64,000 nt of DNA, from positions 62,001 to 126,000 of the forward strand of contig CAWBCR010000013.1 of NCBI GenBank assembly GCA_963787375.1. The letters run 5' to 3'. The translations under genes and the position numbers were made by a program. Under the pieces are notes generated by a model. That model was not told the origin of the DNA. It did not search any database and worked only from the letters and a program-made list of their open reading frames with translations. Numbering within the stretch: position 1 is the stretch's first letter; each line of letters begins with the position of its first letter. Shown here one piece after another: positions 36,644 through 45,795 of the stretch. The stretch is from CAWBCR01 sp963787375 (GTDB taxonomy: Bacteria; Chloroflexota; Anaerolineae; Aggregatilineales; UBA3940).

Positions 36644-37681
36644 CTATCTTGATGTGGACAGTGGTAGCCATGCTCTTAACTCAGTATCGAATGTGTTCTG
36701 CGTGACCTGCGAGACGCTACCGCCATCAGCCGTCATTATGTAGATGTTGACGTGGCCATCCCGGTCAGATTGAAAAGCGATCTGGCGGCCATCTGGGGAC
36801 CAATGTGGCGAGGCATCTGCCACAGGATTGCTGGTCAGTTGCTTCAGGCCAGTGCCATCGTCGTTCATCACAAATACGTCCCAATTCCCGCTGCGGTCTG
36901 ACGAGAATGCTATGAGGTTGCCATCTGGTGACCAGACCGGGCAGATGTCATGCCCTTGTGTATTCGTCAGCCGGGTAGGATTGTTGCCATCGCTGTCGAT
37001 TACATATAGATGTGATGTCAAATATGAGCCGTTATCGCCGCTGGAGTCGAAGGCGATCCGCTGACCATCAGGCAACCATGTAAGACACTCCTCGTGATTC
37101 AGGTCATTGGTCAGTTGGATTACATCATTGGTCTGCAGGTCTGCGACGTAAATGTCCCAGCCGCCCTGGCCACGATTAGATACATATGCGATCTTTCCCT
37201 CATCGGGCGACCAAGCAGGCGAATAGTTGTAAGTTAAGTCGCCACCCGCAAAACGCGTAAGGCCAGTACCATCGACACTGAGCAGATAAATATCCCTTTC
37301 CGGACCCGCATCCAGACCACGGCTCGAATCAAACGCGATTCTTCCGCCGTCTGGCGATAAGATGGGCAACCCATCATCTACCGTGAGTGCAACAAGACTG
37401 GAGACTTCTCCCTGTTCTATGACATAAAGCTGGTTGTCGGGCCAAGATGAGAAGTAGATGCGGCCATCATGCGTTCCCAGGACAACGGTCGGAGTCAAAG
37501 TAAGCGGCACAGCGACAGTCGGCGTTTCCTGAGGGCCGGGCGATGGGGCCACATCTACATGTGGAAGCGGGGTTGATGTGGCAGCCGCCAAAGTGACACT
37601 TGTTGCGCCAGCAGTGCAGGCGGACAAGAGAATCGCGGCCACGCCCTGCAGGATCACAGTGCCCAGTTTCAGATTGTTCAT
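36644..37681 (-). CDS. TolB-like beta-propeller lipoprotein of lower GC content
   Basis: A 345-residue lipoprotein with signal GVAAILLSAC, then a Thr/Pro linker and a propeller with six or seven PD40 blades. Repeated units read AWSPDEGKIAYVSNRG, TWLPDGQRIAFDSSG, VWSPDGNLIAFSSDRSG and HWSPDGRQIAFQSDRDG. They are spaced by 'DIYVADLQTND'-type strands. Base composition is visibly more A/T-rich than both neighbours, and codons such as ATA and TTA are frequent. Together with the alaX fragment on its far side, this suggests insertion by transfer. ATG 37681 is preferred to GTG 37687. Confidence 0.82.
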   Translation of the reverse strand: MNNLKLGTVILQGVAAILLSACTAGATSVTLAAATSTPLPHVDVAPSPGPQETPTVAVPLTLTPTVVLGTHDGRIYFSSWPDNQLYVIEQGEVSSLVALTVDDGLPILSPDGGRIAFDSSRGLDAGPERDIYLLSVDGTGLTRFAGGDLTYNYSPAWSPDEGKIAYVSNRGQGGWDIYVADLQTNDVIQLTNDLNHEECLTWLPDGQRIAFDSSGDNGSYLTSHLYVIDSDGNNPTRLTNTQGHDICPVWSPDGNLIAFSSDRSGNWDVFVMNDDGTGLKQLTSNPVADASPHWSPDGRQIAFQSDRDGHVNIYIMTADGGSVSQVTQNTFDTELRAWLPLSTSR

Positions 37682-37696
37682 TGCCACTTTTCCTGA

Positions 37697-37769
37697 CCAC
37701 CGTCACTACCGGAGCCCTGGAACGCAAGACCCCCGGCAAAGGTCAAGAGCAAATCAAGAACTCAACTGA
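37697..37769 (+). pseudogene. Fragment resembling the 3' end of the AlaX gene
   Basis: The stretch reads GALERKTPGKGQEQIKNS, close to the AlaX C-terminus ITLKRKNPGKGKERIEIY. DNA identity is highest in the CGCAAGA-CCCGGCAAAGG portion. It has no start codon. The lower-GC lipoprotein gene lies exactly between the intact AlaX end and this copy, so the fragment may mark an insertion or a lost second alaX. Confidence 0.5.
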
Positions 37770-37784
37770 GTGCATGACGCACAA

Positions 37785-39083
37785 CTATCCCGCGCAGGCG
37801 TGGACGTACTGCGCGGCAACGTCGCGGATGTAGTCGTGGATCAGTGCGCGCGGCTCATTGGCGAGAATCCCCTCGCGCACGCGGGCGTACTGCGCGGGCA
37901 GGTGCTGGCTCAGCAGCGGCAGCGGCGGCGGGGCGAGCGTCAGGTTGTTGAGCAGCGTTTGCAGCGCGTCCTGCAGCGCGGTCTGCGGCCAGTAGTAGCG
38001 GATGCGGTCGCTGAGGCTGTAGCGCCGGGCGAAAGCCTGCTCGGCGGGGCTGCCGGGATAGTACTTCGCCCAGTCACGCGGGTGGTCGAGCATCACGTGC
38101 TCGGCTACGTCGAGCAGGTTGGAGGGCGCGCAGCCCGCCACCGGCACGGCCCATTCCTGCTCAATGCGCGCCAGCGCGAAGACCGCCTCGCGGAAGGCGA
38201 AGGTCAGCGCCGGGCCCACCTTGAGGATCGCGAAGTGGTCCTCGACTAACTGGCGCAGGTGGACGGGCCGCTGATAGTCGGTGGAGTGCGCCTCGTAGAC
38301 GATCCCCGGCACGGACTCGATCATGTGTGACAGGCCGCGCGCCTGCTCGCGGTCGTATTCGTGAACGTCGGCGCTGCCGTACTCGACGCCGGGCTGCACC
38401 ACCAGCCCGATCACGCGCTGCCATGCCTCAGCCAGCCCGCGCTGCTCGAACGCCGTGCGAAAAAGGTCAAGCGTCCGGCGGGCGTCGTCCGCGCCGGTCA
38501 CCTGAAGCGGGCCATCCTCCGCGGCGGTCCCGCCCGGCACAGGCACCTCGGTGCCGACGACGTACACCGGCCTCGCCGCGCCAGATACTTCTTCGGCCAC
38601 TGCGCACAGGTCGGCGGCGCGTGCGGCAGAGACTTCGGGGGCGAGTGGAATGAGCGGATCGTCGTCGGCGCAGCGCATCGAGGCGTCGAGGTGGATCTTG
38701 GCATAGCCGGCGCGCACGCAGTCGCGCACCAGATCGCGCGATTTGCGCATCGCGTCCGGCGCGGGCTCGTCCTGCCAGGGGTTGGGCCCCAGGTGGTCGC
38801 CGCCCAGGATCAGCCGCCGGGTGGGAAAGCCCATCTCGCCGGCAATGTGCGCGAGGTACGCGGCGAAGTCCGCGGGGGTCATGCCGGTGTAGCCGCCATA
38901 CTGGTTGACCTGGTTGCAGGTCGTCTCGATCAGCAGGTTGCCGCCATCTTCCAGCGCCTGCAACATGCAGGCCTCGATCACGAAGCGGTTGGCCGAACAC
39001 ACCGACGTGACGCCACGCGCAACGCCGCGCTTCTGCGCGGCGACCATTTCCACCAGCGAGCCCGGATCGGCAAAGCTGCTCAC
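37785..39083 (-). CDS. D-tagatose-bisphosphate aldolase class II accessory subunit (KbaZ/GatZ)
   Basis: A 432-residue protein of the KbaZ/GatZ family. It shows GVTSVCSANRFVIEACMLQA, LIETTCNQVNQYGGYTGMTPADF, LILGGDHLGPNPWQ, KIHLDASM, YVVGTEVPVPGG and VVQPGVEYGS. In enterobacteria this subunit stabilises the catalytic aldolase KbaY/GatY; no such partner is in this operon. Some stand-alone homologues have been proposed to act as tagatose kinases or epimerases. The start GTG 39083 overlaps the PfkB stop. Last gene of the sugar operon. Confidence 0.85.
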   Translation of the reverse strand: MSSFADPGSLVEMVAAQKRGVARGVTSVCSANRFVIEACMLQALEDGGNLLIETTCNQVNQYGGYTGMTPADFAAYLAHIAGEMGFPTRRLILGGDHLGPNPWQDEPAPDAMRKSRDLVRDCVRAGYAKIHLDASMRCADDDPLIPLAPEVSAARAADLCAVAEEVSGAARPVYVVGTEVPVPGGTAAEDGPLQVTGADDARRTLDLFRTAFEQRGLAEAWQRVIGLVVQPGVEYGSADVHEYDREQARGLSHMIESVPGIVYEAHSTDYQRPVHLRQLVEDHFAILKVGPALTFAFREAVFALARIEQEWAVPVAGCAPSNLLDVAEHVMLDHPRDWAKYYPGSPAEQAFARRYSLSDRIRYYWPQTALQDALQTLLNNLTLAPPPLPLLSQHLPAQYARVREGILANEPRALIHDYIRDVAAQYVHACAG

Positions 39084-40003
39084 AGCGCCTCCATGACAGA
39101 CTGAGCCTCTTCAAGCGACGGCTGGCCGTCGACGCCGCCCGCTGCCCGCGTCGACAGCGACCCGCAGGCGCAGGCCAGCCGCAGCGATCCTTCCAGTCCC
39201 CAGCCGTTGAGCGTGCCATACAGGAAGCCCGCGTCGAACGTATCGCCCGCGCCGACCGTGTCGACGACGGCGACCGGGACGGCGGGCGCGCGGGCGATCT
39301 CACTGCCGCGCCGGGCGATCCCGCCATCCGCGCCCAGCTTCATGGCGACTGTCTCGCACCACGTGCCAAGCTGTTCAAGCGCCACCTCGACGGTCGGCGC
39401 GCCGGAGATCGCCAGCGCCTCGTTCTGGTTGGGCAGGAACACGTCGACCAGCCGCAGCAGCGCGTCGAAGCCCTGCCACTGCCCGGCGGGGTCCCAGTTG
39501 GTGTCGAGCGAGGTGGTCAGGCCCAGGCGGCGCGCCCGCCGCAGCAGGTCGGGCAGCCCCGGCTGGAGGCTCGTTTGCAGGAAGTAGCTGGCGACGTGCA
39601 GGTGGCGCGCGCTGGCGAGCAGGTCGTCGGTCACCTGCCCGGCGCGCAGCGCTGCCATCGCGCCGGGGTAGGTGATGATCGCCCGGTCGGCCCCGCGTGA
39701 CAGGATCACGCTGAAGCCGGTCTTCAGCGCGGGGTCGACGACGACCGGCGACACGTCCACGCCGCGCGCGTGGAGCGCATCCAGCATGAAGCGCCCGAAC
39801 AGGTCGTCGCCCACCACGCCGACGAAGCCGACGCGCAGCCCCAGCCGGGCCGCGCCACAGGCGAAGATCGCTGAGGACGCGCCGACGGTCAGCGCCGCGC
39901 GCTCGACCAGTGTCTCCTGCTGGCCGAAGCCAACGGCCAGCGCCGGGTCAGACAGGATCAGGTCGGGGTTGATCTCGCCCGCCACCAGCACGTCAAACGG
40001 CAC
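39080..40003 (-). CDS. PfkB-family carbohydrate kinase
   Basis: A 307-residue ribokinase-type kinase. It has VGASSAIFACGAARLGLRVGFVGVVGDD, the substrate region VDPALKTGFSVIL, and LDTNWDPAGQW. The anion-hole/catalytic motif is VDTVGAGDTFDAGFLYG, with aspartate as base. Start at GTG 40003, two bases after the GH4 gene stop. By context it would phosphorylate a sugar such as tagatose 6-phosphate or a released hexose; the substrate is inferred. Confidence 0.87.
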   Translation of the reverse strand: MPFDVLVAGEINPDLILSDPALAVGFGQQETLVERAALTVGASSAIFACGAARLGLRVGFVGVVGDDLFGRFMLDALHARGVDVSPVVVDPALKTGFSVILSRGADRAIITYPGAMAALRAGQVTDDLLASARHLHVASYFLQTSLQPGLPDLLRRARRLGLTTSLDTNWDPAGQWQGFDALLRLVDVFLPNQNEALAISGAPTVEVALEQLGTWCETVAMKLGADGGIARRGSEIARAPAVPVAVVDTVGAGDTFDAGFLYGTLNGWGLEGSLRLACACGSLSTRAAGGVDGQPSLEEAQSVMEAL

Positions 40004-40004
40004 G

Positions 40005-41339
40005 TCAGCGCCCCACGTCGACGTGCTTGAACTGCGGCAGGTGCTCGCGGTTCTTTTGCAGCATCGTGCTGACCATGTCCTGAATCTCGTCCATGCTGAG
40101 CACTGCTGCCGTCAGCGGGTCGTGCAGGCAGGCCTGCATCACCAGTCGCGGGTTGCCGGTCAGCGCCGCCTCGACCGCCATCTCCTCGACCATCACGCTG
40201 GTGTGGACCAGCGCGACAAGCTGCGGCGGCAGGTCGCCGACGTGGATGGCGTGGAAGCCGCCCCGGTCGACATACACCGGCACTTCGACGCACGCGCCCT
40301 CCGGCAGGTTGGTGATCAACTGCGTGTTGGGCACATTCCCGTTGAAGCCGAACGGATCACCACCCTTGAGCGCGTTGACGATGTAGGCCGCGTACTCGGT
40401 GCCGCGCTCCAATTCGATGGGCGTCTCGCTGGCGAACCACTTCTTGGCCTCGTCCTTCCAGATCGTCTCGTTGCGCTGGTATTCCTTCAGGATATAGGCG
40501 TACTCACCGGGGTTCCAGCCGGTGCCGTGCGTGCAGTACTTCTCGATCAGGTCCGGGCGCTTGCGGAACCACGCGTTGTACTCAGAGTTGTGCCCGCTCG
40601 ATTCGGTCGAGTAGTAGTCGAGGTGCAGGAACATCTCGTTGCGGACGATCTCCTCGTTGTAGACCTCAGGCCGCTCGGTGACGGCCTTGCGGATCAGCGG
40701 GTAGGCATCCTGCCCGTTCCATTCGTACTTGAGGTAGAACGCCTGGTGATTGATCCCCGCGCAGGTATAGGTGATCTCGTCCTGCGGCGCGCCGATCCAC
40801 TCGGCGAGCATCTCGGCGGTGCCCTGCACGCTGTGGCACAGCCCCGTCACCGGGATGCTGGTCGAGCGCTGCATGGCGCGGCACAGCATCGCCATCGGGT
40901 TGGTGTAGTTGAGCATCACCGCGTCGGGGCAGCAGTTTTCCATGCTCCTGACGATGTCGAGCATCGGTGGGACGGTGCGCAGCGTGCGGAAGATGCCCGC
41001 CGGGCCGCGCGTGTCGCCCACGTTGATGTCGATGCCGTAGGTTTTGGGGATCTCGATGTCGTGCCGCCATACCTCGGTATCCCCAACCAGGATGGTGACC
41101 ATCACCACGTCCGCGCCGTCGAGCGCCTTCTCGCGGTCGGTGGTGGCTTCGACCGTCGCCGGGTAGCCGCCCATCTCGACGATCTTGCGCACGGATCGCT
41201 CGGCGAAGTCGAGCCGCTCCGGGTTGATGTCCATCAGGCTCAGCGTGCAGTCTTCCAGCAGCGGGAAGGTCAGGATGTCGCGCACCAGGTCGCGGGTGAA
41301 CTCCAGGCTGCCCGCGCCGACAAATGCTATCTTGGTCAT
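40005..41339 (-). CDS. GH4-family NAD-dependent alpha-galactosidase
   Basis: A 444-residue glycoside hydrolase family 4 enzyme. These work by an NAD- and Mn-dependent redox/elimination route. Visible are the Rossmann start KIAFVGAGSLEFTRDL, NYTNPMAM at 144-151, the metal-binding cysteine C168 in LCHSVQGT and the histidine of AGINHQAFYL near 198. The CHSVQGT form is the one of MelA-type alpha-galactosidases. The cytoplasmic location implies uptake of alpha-galactosides; no transporter is in the window. It heads directly into the PfkB and KbaZ genes. Confidence 0.9.
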   Translation of the reverse strand: MTKIAFVGAGSLEFTRDLVRDILTFPLLEDCTLSLMDINPERLDFAERSVRKIVEMGGYPATVEATTDREKALDGADVVMVTILVGDTEVWRHDIEIPKTYGIDINVGDTRGPAGIFRTLRTVPPMLDIVRSMENCCPDAVMLNYTNPMAMLCRAMQRSTSIPVTGLCHSVQGTAEMLAEWIGAPQDEITYTCAGINHQAFYLKYEWNGQDAYPLIRKAVTERPEVYNEEIVRNEMFLHLDYYSTESSGHNSEYNAWFRKRPDLIEKYCTHGTGWNPGEYAYILKEYQRNETIWKDEAKKWFASETPIELERGTEYAAYIVNALKGGDPFGFNGNVPNTQLITNLPEGACVEVPVYVDRGGFHAIHVGDLPPQLVALVHTSVMVEEMAVEAALTGNPRLVMQACLHDPLTAAVLSMDEIQDMVSTMLQKNREHLPQFKHVDVGR

Positions 41340-41389
41340 GTTCTCTCCTTGGTAGATGGTTGGGAGCGGAAGCCGGCAGGCTCGCCGGC

Positions 41390-42432
41390 CTACAGGCGCG
41401 GCAGGCCGAACAGCCCCGCCGCGTTGTCGTGATAAACCTTCTTCAGCACGTCGTCGGGCAGGCTCAAGCCGTAGATCTGCCAGCGGCCCTCAGGCGGCAC
41501 GCCCGCGCTGCCGCTGTAGCTGAAGTACTCATCGTCTGTCTCGAGAAAGCGGTAGTACGTCTGATACTCCGCCAGGTCGGGCCCCAGGTCCAGCCCGAAC
41601 AGGATGCGATCTGCGTGCTCAACGAAAAGCGCCGCGCCGAATAGGGCTGGCGGCCCAGTTCGGGGACGCGCGCGGCGATGTCGATCCGGTAGTTGGGGCA
41701 CGCGTCGAGCATGTGCCCGACCCAGCCCAGGTTCTCGGCGTAGCAGCCGACGTGCGCGCCGATGAACGTGGTCTGTGGGTGCCGGCGCACCAGCGCAAAC
41801 AGCCCTTCGACGATGCTGATAAAGGAGGGGTAGGGCGGGCTGGGAAACTGCCAGTCAGGGTGGGCCTGCAGCTCTTCCCAGCGCTCGTTGGTCTCGTCGA
41901 GCGGGTCAAAGAACGCGACCGGGTCGGCCACGTGGATCAGCACCGGCAGGCCCAGTTCGCCGGCGGTGGCCCACAGCACGTCGAGGCGCTCGTCGTCAAC
42001 GCTGACCAGATCGCCGTGCGGGTCGCGGACGTGGAGGCCAAACGGCTTCCACACCTTCAACCCCTCCGCGCCGCGCTCCTTCTGAACGCGCAGCCGCCCG
42101 GCGGCCCATTCGGGGAAGGCGTCGCCGCGCTGCGGCCACTGGCTCCAGTCGATGCCGCCGAATATCCTGAAACGCTCCGGCGCAGCCGCCTTGAAACGAT
42201 CCAGATGCGCGTTGAGGATGTCCTCGCCCCAGCCGCCGTCGAGGTCGACGTACAGTTGGATTCCGGCCTCGTCGAGGATGTTGAGCAGCGCCGGCAGCGG
42301 TTTGTGATCCCAGCCGCCGCCGAACGGTTCGGCCAGGTGATTGTGTGCGTCGATCACAGGGAACTTCGGCTTGAGGACCGGTGTCTCTTTGGTCACCAGC
42401 CTCGAACGGGGGCGGTACTGCTCAAGGTCCAT
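41390..42432 (-). CDS. Amidohydrolase-2 family metal-dependent hydrolase, one frameshift
   Basis: The protein opens FPVIDAHNHLAEPFG, giving the HxH metal ligands. It continues EGLKVWKPFGLHVRD, PVLIHVADPVAFFDP with a ligand histidine, FIGAHVGCYAENL with another, and ends DRILFGLDLGPDL with the final aspartate. Here one base is missing rather than extra: TTTT near 41612 should be TTTTT to read RRFFVEHADRIL. With it restored there are 348 codons. Substrates of this family include sugar lactones and carboxylated rings. The ATG at 42432 has AGGACA in front; ATG/GTG codons slightly upstream are possible. Confidence 0.8.
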
Positions 42433-42747
42433 ATCTGTCCTCATGCAACGGTCAGGCGGAGGTGCAGGGCGTCGACCAGATCGGGGTCAGCCATCATCAT
42501 GAACAGCTACCATTGTAAGGGCTTTTGGCCGGATTTCAAGCGGTGGTAAGCGCGAGCGCAGCCGGACTCGTTCTTACAGCGCCGCTGATCCAGATTATGT
42601 TCAGGCTTTGTTGGCACGTTCCATAGTATAATTCATGAAAGTTTTACACAATGGCAGGCTGCTCTGGCCTATAATCAGGCAGATACCGGCACGTATTTCG
42701 CGTCCCCTGGCAGACTGTCACCACGCATCTGCCTGGAAAACAGGTCG
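42433..42747. promoter_or_regulatory. Divergent intergenic region with a -10 box for the lasso locus
   Basis: About 315 bases without a convincing gene separate the leftward sugar operon from the rightward lasso locus. TATAAT occurs at 42627-42632 on the plus strand, about 115 bases before the cyclase ATG. TTGGCA at 42611 is too close to be its -35. The stretch is A/T-richer than the flanking genes. Confidence 0.4.
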
Positions 42748-44666
42748 ATGAGCGGTTTTGCAGTGATCTTCAACCGGGACGGTTCGCCCGTCCCACCGGA
42801 CAGTCTCGACGCCATTCTGGCGCGCCTCGCCCATCGCGGCCCTGATGGCCGCGAGGTATGGCAGGCGGGGAACGTGGCGATGGGCCACCTGCATTTCTGG
42901 ACCACGCCAGAAGATGTTGGCAGCCACCAGCCGCTGTCCGACCCATCGGGCCGCTTCGTGATCGCGTTCGACGGGCGGCTGGACAATCGCGGCTGACCTG
43001 CTGGCTGCGCTCGGCATCGAGAGCAAGCAGGGCGGGCAGATGGCTGACGCCGCGCTGGCGCTGCAAGCCTTTCTGCGCTGGGGCGATGCGTGTTTCGAGC
43101 ACCTGCTGGGGCCGCTGGCCGCCGCCATCGTCGACACGGTCGAGCAGCGGGTCGTGCTGGCGCGTGACGCGCTGGGCAGCCGCTCGGTGTACTATCACCT
43201 GGACGAGCACCTGCTGGTGGCGGCGTCGGAGCCGTTCGCGGTGCTGGCGCACCCGTCCGTTTCGGATGTGCTCGACGAGCGCACGCTGATTCGCTGGTAC
43301 GCCGTGATGGCCCCGCGTATGGGCGCGACGTTCTTCGCGGATGTGAGTGAACTGCCCTACGCGCAGGCGATGGCTGTGGATCGGACGCTGGTGCGGCAGT
43401 GGCAGCACTGGCAGGTCGACCCGGAGCAGCGGCTGCACTATCGACGCGACGACGAATACGCCGAGCACTTCCGCGACCTGCTGACGGAGAGCGTCAGGTG
43501 CCGGCTGCGGGCGACAACGCCGGTGGGAGTTTCGTTGAGTGGCGGCTACGACTCGTCGTCGGTGGCGGCGCTGGCGGCGAAGGAGCTTGCCACGCAGCCT
43601 GGCGCGGTGCGGCTGAAGTCATTCACCTGGCTGTTTGACGAACTACCCGAATGCGATGAGCGGAAATACGCCCAGGCAGTGGTCGATCACTGCGGCCTGG
43701 AGTCAGTCGACCATTCCGGGCGCTGACGCCTGGCCGCTGCGCGACTGGCAGAGCTGGTCGTGCAATCCGAACATGCCGGAAGGCAACGCCTATCGTTTGC
43801 TGATTGACCGGCTTTACAGTACAGTGGCGGGCGCAGGCGTGCGCGTGCTGCTGACCGGCGCGCATGCTGACCAGGCGCTCACTGGCGGCGACTACTGGCT
43901 GGCCGAGCATCTGCGCGATGGGCAGCCGGCTGCCGCGCTGGCGGGTCTGCTGCGGTTGGTGCGCCGGCAGGGCCTCACCAGCCGGGCAACCCGGACCAGC
44001 CTGGTGCAGGTGGTGTCGTGGCTGCTCGATGTGATCCCCGGCGGGCGGCGGGTCCGCCCAAAGCGCAGGCCGCTGCCGCCGCCGTGGCTGACGCCGCAAG
44101 CGCGGGACATTCTCGCGCAGGATATGCTGGCCGACGAGACGCCGCAAGGGCCGAGGCCGGGCCAGGCAGATGCCATCCTGGGCGGCTACACGACGACGTT
44201 CGGCGCGATGTCCGGCGTCTTCGACGGCCTGACAGGCGTCGACACGCGCTATCCGTACCGCGACCGGCGGCTGGTCGAGTTCCTGATGGCGATACCGGCC
44301 TACGAGCTGTTCGATGGCCGGGACCATAAACTTGTGGTTAAGCGGGCCATGGCGGGCATTCTGCCAGACCTTGTCCTTGACAATCCGGTCCATGGCCGGC
44401 TGTACACGCTGTATATGCGCGGCGTGGAGCGCGAGCGGTCCGAATTCGAACGCATATTGCACGGGGCTGGCGCGCTGTGGCAGCCATACGTTGAACCGGA
44501 CGCGCTGTGGCATTCGCTCGATATGGCGCAGAATGGAACGGAGACAGGGCGAAGTGCCATGCTTCCCTGGTTCTGTGCTGCGGTAGAGATGTGGCGCAGC
44601 ACAGCAGGCGATAAATCAGCCTGGCATGGCTGGAGGCCACCCAGAGAGACGATAGACAGCCTATGA
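42748..44666 (+). CDS. Asparagine-synthetase-like lasso peptide cyclase, two frameshifts
   Basis: Lasso cyclases adenylate the side chain of an Asp/Glu in the core peptide and close an isopeptide ring. The N-terminal half is a glutamine-amidotransferase-like domain starting MSGFAVIF with RLAHRGPDGREVW. The catalytic Cys2 of true asparagine synthetases is serine, so glutaminase activity is lost, as is usual for lasso cyclases. The synthetase half has the PP-loop SLSGGYDSS near residue 264 and YPYRDRRLVEFLMAIP later. Extra bases near 42990 and near 43705 split the gene into three frames. Their removal gives 639 codons. The stop overlaps the precursor start (ATGA). Confidence 0.85.
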
Positions 44667-44866
44667 ACGATAAACCTCTGAACGAAGATGTGCCCGCCGA
44701 AGCAGATGGGCAGAGAACAGCACGCCAAGCGCAAGAAGCCCTATTCAGCGCCGAGGCTGGAGGTGTATGGCTCGCTGCGCAGCGTCACGCTGGGTGGATC
44801 GCCCGGGACCTGGCGATCTGGGCAATCCTACCCTCTACGGGCCAGCAGCCCATGACGGGGCCATGA
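44663..44866 (+). CDS. Lasso peptide precursor, obscured by three one-base shifts
   Basis: The frame opening at ATG 44663 (MNDKPLNEDVPAEADG) overlaps the cyclase stop. From 44708 another frame reads KRKKPYSAPRLEVYGSL then RSVTLGGSPG. This is an exact match to the lasso leader pattern Y-x2-P-x-L-x3-G-x5-T-x-G (Tyr codon 44742, Thr codon 44787). After the CCCGGG run (44802-44807) a third frame gives PGDLGNPTLYG with Asp at 44815. Removing one base each from GGG (44708), CCCGGG and GGGG (44857) returns to the opening frame and its TGA at 44864. The result is 66 residues: a 43-residue leader and a 23-residue core, GGSPGPGDLGNP followed by TLYGPAAHDGP. Gly1 and Asp8 would close an eight-residue ring. 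Confidence 0.75.
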   Translation: MNDKPLNEDVPAEADGQRTARQAQEALFSAEAGGVWLAAQRHAGWIARDLAIWAILPSTGQQPMTGP

Positions 44867-44893
44867 TCCGTATCAGACTGCCGGGTGGCGGAC

Positions 44894-45795
44894 ATGGGCC
44901 AGGCGGCTCGCTATCGCGTCGCCGGGCGCGTGCTGGGCTGCGACAGCCCGCTGCCGGCGCTGGCCCCATTTCACACAAACGACGAGGAGCCTGGCCTGAT
45001 GAGCCAGGCTCCATTTGATCTCGACCTGGGGGAGCACCTTGGCACGCGCCGGGCGACCGGCTGGGTGGCTGAGGAGTGGCGCACGGTGACATGCGCGGCA
45101 TACGCCGCCGGCTATCGTATCGAGGTGGACGGCGTGGGCCGCTTTGCCGTCAGCGCCGACGGCAGCCAGATCGTGTGCGAAGAGACGGGCGGGCGAGAGC
45201 GTTATTGATGGGCTGCTCGTCGAGACGCTGCTCGGCCCGCCGCTGATCCTCGCGCTGGCCGCGCAGGGCATCACCTGCCTGCACGCCAGCGCCGTGCTGG
45301 TCGATGGGGCGGCGGTGGCGTTTGTGGGCGAGACCGGCGCTGGCAAATCGACGCTGGCGGCCTACCTGGCGCGGGAAGCGGGCTGGCTGCGGCTGGCCGA
45401 CGACGTGCTGCCGGTCGCGCTGGGCGGCGCGGGTGGGCCTGCGGCGCTGCCGCACTTCCCGCAGTTGAAGCTGCCCGCCGCCGAGCAGGTCGGGCCGGGC
45501 GTGCCGCAGCGCATGCCGCTGCGGGCCGTGTACGCGCTGGAGTTCGCCCCCCAGTGTCGAGACGGCTTCGCTTGAGCCGCTGAGTGGGCACGCCGCCGCC
45601 GCTGCGCTGATCGCGCACAGCATGGCCAACAGCCTGTTCGACGAACGGCTGCGTGCCGCGCACCTGGGAGCCGGCGCATCGGCGGCGGGCGCGCTCGTTG
45701 TGCAGCGCCTGATCTACCCGCACCGGCGCGAGGCGCTGCTGGATGTCGCCGCGCTGCTGGCAGGCACCCTCAGCGCGGGCGGCCCCGTCCGCTGA
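44894..45795 (+). CDS. HPr-kinase-like protein of the lasso locus, two frameshifts
   Basis: An HPr-kinase/phosphorylase-like protein. It starts YRVAGRVLGCDSPLPAL, the short N-terminal domain of lasso-associated kinases. The kinase fold has ITCLHASAVLVDG, Walker A GETGAGKST (~145-153 after correction) and LADDVLPV. Homologues in lasso clusters phosphorylate the C-terminal serine of the precursor. The predicted core here ends in proline and has a serine only at position 3, so another role is possible. Extra bases in the GGCGGGCG run near 45190 and in the CCCCCC run near 45549 break the frame; removal gives 300 codons. The 3' end overlaps the convergent nucleotidyltransferase by 26 bases. Confidence 0.8.

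Noticed and set aside
44767..45018. 84-codon frame continuing the lasso core frame into the kinase gene
   Set aside because: It would give a core of about 75 residues running into HPr-kinase coding sequence. A one-base correction in the GGGG run instead ends it at the natural TGA 44864.
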